Under the pieces are notes generated by a model. It saw only the letters and a program-made list of their open reading frames with translations, ran no database searches and was not told the origin of the DNA. A stretch of 64,000 bases of DNA from Lentisphaerae bacterium ADurb.Bin082. Its GTDB lineage: Bacteria > Verrucomicrobiota > Lentisphaeria > Oligosphaerales > Oligosphaeraceae. Of the stretch, positions 59,421-64,000 are shown in pieces. Made by a program: the position numbers and the translations under genes. Numbering within the stretch: position 1 is the stretch's first letter; every line of letters starts with the position of its first letter. The stretch spans positions 1 through 64,000 of the forward strand of contig MWEG01000025.1 of the NCBI GenBank assembly GCA_002070945.1, given 5' to 3'.

Positions 59421-60233
59421 ATGTCAACTCGCCGTCAGCTCACCAGAGTCGTTCTGCTGGCGTTCCTGGCGCTAATGCCGCTGGCTGCCCAGGATAGCAA
59501 CTTCAAGCCCATACGAATCCCCCCGAAATACCGTGGCCATTTGCAAGGATTCTGCGTGGATGACAACGCCATCTATATGTCTTTCACTTCGATGATGGTG
59601 AAAGCCGATTATGATGGCAACATCCTCCTGGAAAAGCCTATAGAATCGCACGCAGGGGACATCTGCCTCCACGAGGGCAAAATCTACATCGCACACAGCG
59701 TGCGCGCCAAGGGCGCAGAAACCGGCGGATTCGTAACCATCCTCGACACCGACTTCAACCAACAGAAGCGCATCCCGCTGCCACAAACGCCGCAGCCCGA
59801 CGGCATCGGCTTCCTGAATGGCGCCTTCTTCATCGGCAACGACGAATTCGGAAAAGAACCGCACCCGACCAACTATATCCACCAATATGATGAAAATTTC
59901 ATTTTCCAGAAAAGCCATACGGTTGAGATCGGCAACGCCCACTACGGCGTCCAGACCATAGCTGGGTTCAACAACGAGCTGTGGATGGGATTTTACATGA
60001 ATCCACGCAAATACGGCATTTGCCGGTTTGACGCCAACGTCGCATTTCTGGAGGGGTTTGCCAGCCCCGGCGCCTCGGAGGGACTCTGCGAAGCGCCGCC
60101 TGGACGGCGCGGACCCAACCCGCGCCTGCTCGTCTCATCCAATGTCAAAGAAACCAAGGACGGCGTCCGCTTATTCGGCACTTTGCTCCGCTTCTTTGAA
60201 TTCGACGGCGTAAAACTCAACCTTCTGAAGTAA
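59421..60233 (+). CDS. Secreted beta-propeller-like protein
   Basis: A 270-aa protein with a signal peptide (MSTRRQLTRVVLLAFLALMPLAAQ). Repeated short strand blocks such as LQGFCVDDNAIYMSFTSMMVKADYDGNIL, GDICLHEGKIYIAHS and IGFLNGAFFIGNDEFG suggest a small six-bladed propeller. It may bind or sense a ligand in the periplasm. The start ATG has GGAAGGG 5-6 bases upstream; the open frame continues far upstream into the previous gene and that part is not used. Function unknown. Confidence 0.75.
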   Translation: MSTRRQLTRVVLLAFLALMPLAAQDSNFKPIRIPPKYRGHLQGFCVDDNAIYMSFTSMMVKADYDGNILLEKPIESHAGDICLHEGKIYIAHSVRAKGAETGGFVTILDTDFNQQKRIPLPQTPQPDGIGFLNGAFFIGNDEFGKEPHPTNYIHQYDENFIFQKSHTVEIGNAHYGVQTIAGFNNELWMGFYMNPRKYGICRFDANVAFLEGFASPGASEGLCEAPPGRRGPNPRLLVSSNVKETKDGVRLFGTLLRFFEFDGVKLNLLK

Positions 60234-60285
60234 CGCCGCCAGGAATCATGGCGATGGAGTTCAACATCAGCAGAAACGGAGTCAC

Positions 60286-61125
60286 GTGATCATCAGCGCC
60301 AGTCGCCGCACCGATATTCCGGCCTTTTACGCTGAATGGCTTTTACGCCGCCTGCGAGCCGGATATGCCGAAACAGTCAACCCGTTCCGTCCGTCCCAAG
60401 TCACCCGAGTTGACCTCACTCCGGAACATGCGGACGGGTTCGTCCTCTGGAGCAAGAATCCAGCGCCGCTCCTGCCTTTTCTGCCGGAGTTGATGGCCTT
60501 TGGCATCCCGTTTTATCTTCAATTCACCGTGACCCCGTATGACGCCGCCTTGGAACCCGGCGTCCCGCCGAAAAGCCGCGTCATCGACACGTTTCAGCGC
60601 TTGTCGGAGCGGCTTGGCCCGCAGCGTCTGGTCTGGCGCTATGACCCAATCATCGTCACTGCGGCGATGACGCCATCTTGGCACTGCGAGCAGTTTGCAG
60701 CGCTCTGTGCGCAGTTGGCGCCAGCCTGCTGCCGTTGCGTCATCAGCTTTGTCGACCCCTACCGGAGCAGTCCTCAGGTGCCTCCCGTGCCGGACGTGGC
60801 CGCCATGCACGCCGTCGCCGCCGGCTTTTCTCCCATCGCGGCGTCCTGGCGCCTGCCGCTGTTCACCTGCGCCGAGCCGATTGACCTGTCCAGCTATGGC
60901 ATTGCTCACGGCGCCTGCATTGACAGCGACCTGCTCGGGACGCTCGCCGGCCGGAAGCTGCACATCCCTCGCGACCGTCACCAACGCCCAGACTGCCGCT
61001 GCGCCAAAAGCATTGACCTTGGCCGCTACGGCACCTGCCGGCATGGCTGCACATATTGCTATGCGACCGGACGCCGACCACCGCGCCTGATGGACGGCGA
61101 CCTGATCCAGCCCTCAAGCCAATGA
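60286..61125 (+). CDS. DUF1848-family protein with C-terminal CX3CX2C cluster
   Basis: A 279-aa DUF1848 protein. It begins IISASRRTDIPAFYAEWLLRRLRAGYAETVNPF, the family signature, and has FVLWSKNPAPLLPFL and YLQFTVTPYD. Near the C-terminus CRCAKSIDLGRYGTCRHGC continues to Cys258, giving Cys251-x3-Cys255-x2-Cys258, the cysteine spacing of radical SAM enzymes but placed at the end of the protein. It probably binds an iron-sulfur cluster; reaction unknown. The start is GTG with GGAG 7 bases upstream. Convergent with the GH172 gene (24 bases between stops). Confidence 0.85.
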   Translation: MIISASRRTDIPAFYAEWLLRRLRAGYAETVNPFRPSQVTRVDLTPEHADGFVLWSKNPAPLLPFLPELMAFGIPFYLQFTVTPYDAALEPGVPPKSRVIDTFQRLSERLGPQRLVWRYDPIIVTAAMTPSWHCEQFAALCAQLAPACCRCVISFVDPYRSSPQVPPVPDVAAMHAVAAGFSPIAASWRLPLFTCAEPIDLSSYGIAHGACIDSDLLGTLAGRKLHIPRDRHQRPDCRCAKSIDLGRYGTCRHGCTYCYATGRRPPRLMDGDLIQPSSQ

Positions 61126-61149
61126 AAACCCGCCAACGGCCCGTTGCCT

Positions 61150-62235
61150 TCAAATGACTTCGAGGCTGTCACGGTCTGGCAAGGACGGGAATGGCACTGT
61201 AGGCAGCGTCTGATACCAGAAGGCCACGGAGGCGATGTCATCCTGCAACGGGAGATAACGCGGGGCACCACTGCCGGCGCGCCACCCCAGGGCCTGCATC
61301 GTCACCCGGATGTCGTCCTGGAAGCGAACCGGGTCCATGATATGCCAGCGGTACAGCCCAAAACGCTGCTGGCTTTGGGACGCCCCGTCTGGCCGCAGAA
61401 CCTGGTGCATACCGGCGTGCGGCGTGCAGTACTCCACGTACTGTCTTTCCTCGTTCTTGAAACCGTAGGAGCCGCAGAAGTAGTCTTCCGTGCCCGTGCC
61501 GCAAATCGTCGGGAAGTCCTGGTCGCCGTCCAGGTAAAATTTGATTTCTCCTTCTCCCCACCAGCCATTATTGTTGACGCCCCAGGCCATGTAGGTCCCT
61601 ACGTAATGGCCTTTGCCGCGCACCCCGTCAAGGATAGTGAAGACGTCTTTATACGGGAGGGGGTTGACGCGCCGGAACTGGGCGTGGAAATAGGCGCAAT
61701 CCTCCGGCACATTGGTCAGGGTGTAGTTGACCTGGTAATACAACCGCATGTCCTCGCCCGCCAAATTGGTGATGGTCATGCGGCAGCGGCGTCGGAACGG
61801 CATTTCCCAATAGCAGTTGAAGGCGCTGCCGGGATTGACGCACACCGGCAGCGAGACCAGCGGCGCGTACTTGCCCCAGCCCATCCCGAAAAAATCTCCA
61901 ATAGGGCACTCCACGGACGGCTGTTCCTGGTCGTCCCAATAGACTCGCAGAATAGCGAAGCGCCAGACGCCCGTCGGCGTCAGCCAGATTTGCTGAATGG
62001 CACCAGGTCCGGCGATGTCAGCCATCGTAAACGTCTCGCCGCCCTTGATAATCACGCTGGGCGACACTTTCCAGCCCTGCCCAAGATCGCGGGCGCAGAC
62101 TTCGCCCGTGCCATGCAGCGCCTTGCCGCCCTCGCCCTTGGCGCCGGTGAAATTCTCGGCGCTGAGCGACCGGCTCACTGCATCGGAGAGCCGCGACAAA
62201 TTGCCCAGGTTCATTCCCAACCCATTGAATGCCAT
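61150..62235 (-). CDS. GH172/DUF2961 glycoside hydrolase
   Basis: A 361-aa protein of DUF2961, now family GH172 (difructose-anhydride and alpha-fructofuranosidase/arabinofuranosidase enzymes). Motifs include ARDLGQGWKVSPSVIIKGGETFTMADIAGPGAIQQIWLT, CPIGDFFGMGWGKYAPLVSLPVCV, CYWEMPFRRRCRMTITNL, GGYE-type GEGEIKFYLDGDQDFPTICGTGTEDYF and HIMDPVRFQDDIRVTMQALGW. No signal peptide, so cytoplasmic. The start MAFNGLG is fixed by AAGGAGGG just upstream; the extension to 62361 is leader. Confidence 0.9.
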   Translation of the reverse strand: MAFNGLGMNLGNLSRLSDAVSRSLSAENFTGAKGEGGKALHGTGEVCARDLGQGWKVSPSVIIKGGETFTMADIAGPGAIQQIWLTPTGVWRFAILRVYWDDQEQPSVECPIGDFFGMGWGKYAPLVSLPVCVNPGSAFNCYWEMPFRRRCRMTITNLAGEDMRLYYQVNYTLTNVPEDCAYFHAQFRRVNPLPYKDVFTILDGVRGKGHYVGTYMAWGVNNNGWWGEGEIKFYLDGDQDFPTICGTGTEDYFCGSYGFKNEERQYVEYCTPHAGMHQVLRPDGASQSQQRFGLYRWHIMDPVRFQDDIRVTMQALGWRAGSGAPRYLPLQDDIASVAFWYQTLPTVPFPSLPDRDSLEVI

Positions 62236-62645
62236 AGTGGGTGCCCTCCTTGCATGCCAACACAATGATTGTCCAAGACAGCGCCTGACGGTGTTTCCAT
62301 GAACACTTAAGATAGCGCCTCCGGCCGAGACTTCCAACTCGCTATTCATTGCCAACACCATACAAGGACGAAAAGACGCCCACAGCCCTCCAAGCCGCGC
62401 CGTCCGCTGGTATGTCTTGCGCTTTCTGCACGGCTGTGGGCGGTGTGGACAGGGCGGAGGACGGTGGCTGTGGTATATAGTTCAGTCGCCCCTCGTCCCT
62501 AAACAAAGCCCCTCGCCCCTCCGGCTTCGCGCTGCAATGGAACCCCTGCTTAGTCGCGCAACTCTAAATAAACGCCCAGAGGCCATCGCTTGCAAACGCG
62601 GTGCTTAGCCTCTTCAACGCTCGCCATTAGTCAGAAGGCCTTTCC
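62236..62645. other. Intergenic region before thiM
   Basis: About 410 bp. It contains a GGCTGTGGGCGGTGTGGAC repeat (62432-62450) related to 39771-39798, and homopurine/C-rich CCCCTCG runs. I searched by eye for a TPP riboswitch (CTGAGA core) upstream of thiM and saw none. Confidence 0.5.
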
Positions 62646-63464
62646 ATGAGTCTCTCCCAACAAATCGCTGCGCATTTCGGCATGGTGCGCCAGAAGTGTC
62701 CACTGGTGCTGCATCTGACCAACGTCGTCACCATCAATGACTGCGCCAATGCCGTGCTGGCCGTCGGCGCTACGCCGAACATGACATCATGCGTACGGGA
62801 AGCCGCTGACATGGCGCGGCAGGCAAAAGCCGTCGTCCTCAATATTGGCACTCCTGATGAATTCAGCGAGGCGGCCATGCTCGCCGCTGGCCGCGCTGCC
62901 AATGCCTGCGGTATCCCCGTGGTTCTTGACCCTGTCGGTGTCGGTGCTACGCTTTTCCGCCATGAGTTAGTCAGCACCATCCTACGTGAGCTGCAAGTCG
63001 CCATCATTCGCGGCAACCTGGCTGAATTGCAATGCATTGCCGGCGAACGCGACGCTGCTGCCACCCGCGGCGTTGATTCCATCGCTGTCGAAGGCGACAG
63101 CAATGCCGCAATCGCCCGCCGCGTTGCTCGCCGTTACCGCTGCCTCGCCGCCATCACCGGCGCGGTGGATTGCGTCAGCGACGGCGAGAGCCTAGTCGCC
63201 ATGCGTAACGGAAATGTTCTGATGCGCCAGGTCACTGGCACCGGCTGCATGACCAGCTCGCTTTGCGCCGCCTGCATCGGCGCGGTGCCGGAACAACCCT
63301 TGCTGGCTGCCTGCGCTGGCGTCGCCGCCATGGGCATCGCCGGTGAAATCGCCTACGCAGACCTACGCGACGGCGAAGGCACTGGCAGCTACCGACGGCG
63401 CATTATCGACACGCTCTCCACGCTCACGCCAAAACGCCTGGAAAGCCAGCTTCGACTCGACTAG
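62646..63464 (+). CDS. thiM: Hydroxyethylthiazole kinase
   Basis: A 272-aa thiazole salvage kinase, usual length ~265. PLVLHLTNVVTINDCANAVLAVGATPNMT, VLNIGTPD, VVLDPVGVGATLFR, IIRGNLAELQCIAG and the GTGCM anion-hole motif are characteristic of ThiM. It phosphorylates 4-methyl-5-hydroxyethylthiazole with ATP for thiamine synthesis. No thiD or thiE neighbour is present. Confidence 0.95.
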   Translation: MSLSQQIAAHFGMVRQKCPLVLHLTNVVTINDCANAVLAVGATPNMTSCVREAADMARQAKAVVLNIGTPDEFSEAAMLAAGRAANACGIPVVLDPVGVGATLFRHELVSTILRELQVAIIRGNLAELQCIAGERDAAATRGVDSIAVEGDSNAAIARRVARRYRCLAAITGAVDCVSDGESLVAMRNGNVLMRQVTGTGCMTSSLCAACIGAVPEQPLLAACAGVAAMGIAGEIAYADLRDGEGTGSYRRRIIDTLSTLTPKRLESQLRLD

Positions 63465-63579
63465 GCCACCGACAAATCGCTACGTAACTGAACCAGCGCA
63501 GCGGCAGCAAGTTACAATTTAATTTGCTGTTGCCATTACGGTCGATTTTGCCGCCTGCAAAAAAAATAGCAACTCCCAC

Positions 63580-63607
63580 TTGCATTCGCTTCTAGGCATG
63601 CTATCTT
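63580..63607 (+). promoter_or_regulatory. Promoter of the GntR-type regulator gene
   Basis: TTGCAT (63580-63585) and TATCTT (63602-63607) are separated by 16 bases, about 38 bases before the start codon. Confidence 0.45.
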
Positions 63608-63644
63608 CTCTCCCAGAAACAGATTGCAACAGACAGGAATCAAT

Positions 63645-64000
63645 ATGAAACAGTCATCGAGAAATTATGTTGGCGATTTTCCTACTCGGAGCCGTTATGT
63701 CGCCGATGCGATTGAGAGCGACATTTTGTCTGGGGTGCTGGCTCCGCAGACGCGTCTCAAGTCGACTCGTGCCTTGGCCGCTGCGTTTGGGGTTGGCACG
63801 AAAGTCATCGTCTCTGCGATGGACATTTTGGAACAGCGCAATCTTGTCATTCGGCATGCTCGGCAGGGCGTATACGTCAAGACCAAGGAAGCGAAATCCG
63901 GGATTAGGGATGTACTGCTTTTTGCGATGGACGAGAATGCCCAGGAAAGCAGTTTCACCCTGACCATGCATGGTTTGCTGTCCTTTGCAACGATTGCCGG
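63645..64000 (+). CDS. GntR-family transcriptional regulator (truncated by window end)
   Basis: The first 118 residues are visible. A winged helix-turn-helix of GntR type spans about residues 14-80 (RYVADAIESDILSGVLAPQTRLKSTRALAAAFGVGTKVIVSAMDILEQRNLVIRHARQGVYV). It is followed by VLLFAMDENAQESSFTLTMHGLLSFATIA, which looks like the start of a LacI-type periplasmic-binding-protein sensor domain. AGGAA lies about 7 bases before ATG. Probably a sugar-responsive repressor. Confidence 0.8.
   Translation, partial: MKQSSRNYVGDFPTRSRYVADAIESDILSGVLAPQTRLKSTRALAAAFGVGTKVIVSAMDILEQRNLVIRHARQGVYVKTKEAKSGIRDVLLFAMDENAQESSFTLTMHGLLSFATIA

Noticed and set aside
62236-62645. TPP riboswitch before thiM
   Set aside because: No CTGAGA/ACCTGA-type thi-box elements were seen by eye.

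Overview
The window reads as a chromosomal piece of a PVC-superphylum bacterium, most likely a Lentisphaerota (Victivallales/Oligosphaerales-like) gut or anaerobic heterotroph. The reasons are a GC-rich backbone, many unusual carbohydrate-active families (DUF4838, DUF4091, GH20-like, GH172/DUF2961, CE15-like), a planctomycete-style sigma factor/Ser-Thr kinase pair, a FloA/NfeD pair, desulfoferrodoxin, and long intergenic spaces full of short dispersed repeats. The phylum is inferred from gene content only; no rRNA or ribosomal protein gene is present.

Layout. 1-2.5 kb: a very AT-rich 343-aa gene on the minus strand with the architecture of an integron gene cassette (attC-like palindrome at 166-221 and matching core site at 1290-1296), beside a decayed ~105-codon gene; then tRNA-Ala(GGC). 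2.7-5.7 kb: a secreted coiled-coil protein and the nfeD-floA-(Pro-rich membrane protein) operon. 6.2-9.8 kb (minus): oadB-like Na+ pump subunit, ribokinase, glycosidase-like propeller. 10.4-18.3 kb (minus): class III aminotransferase, M20 peptidase, two amidohydrolase paralogues (one without metal ligands), TIM-barrel isomerase, CofE-like ligase, membrane sensor-like protein. 18.6-20.1 kb (plus): lipoate-protein ligase and flavodoxin-like reductase. 20.1-26.7 kb: two large secreted glycosidase-like proteins flanking a DUF5320 gene. 27.3-32.9 kb: a secreted protein with four FGE-sulfatase-like domains and a CE15-like esterase.

33-39.4 kb: an AraC regulator divergent from a compact operon (BadF-type kinase, SIS protein, ceramidase-like amidase, two DegT aminotransferases), which looks like N-acyl amino-sugar or aminocyclitol metabolism. 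40.2-48.5 kb: URO-D-like methyltransferase, then overlapping sigma factor, Ser/Thr kinase and AAC(3)-type acetyltransferase, followed by a GH20-like enzyme. 48.5-54.2 kb: DUF4886 esterase and EboD-like cyclase (minus), a metallophosphoesterase/TIM-barrel fusion (plus), and an unrecognised glycosidase-like protein (minus). 54.5-64 kb: polysaccharide deacetylase, desulfoferrodoxin, a large glycosidase-like protein, a secreted propeller, DUF1848, GH172, thiM and a GntR-type regulator cut by the window end.

Most operons read as sugar, amino-sugar or glycan catabolism, each with its own small regulator or kinase. The most unusual points are the integron-type cassette, the sigma-kinase-acetyltransferase operon, the EboD-like cyclase outside a recognisable ebo cluster, the amino-sugar/DegT locus, the metal-less amidohydrolase paralogue and the set of dispersed palindromic repeats.
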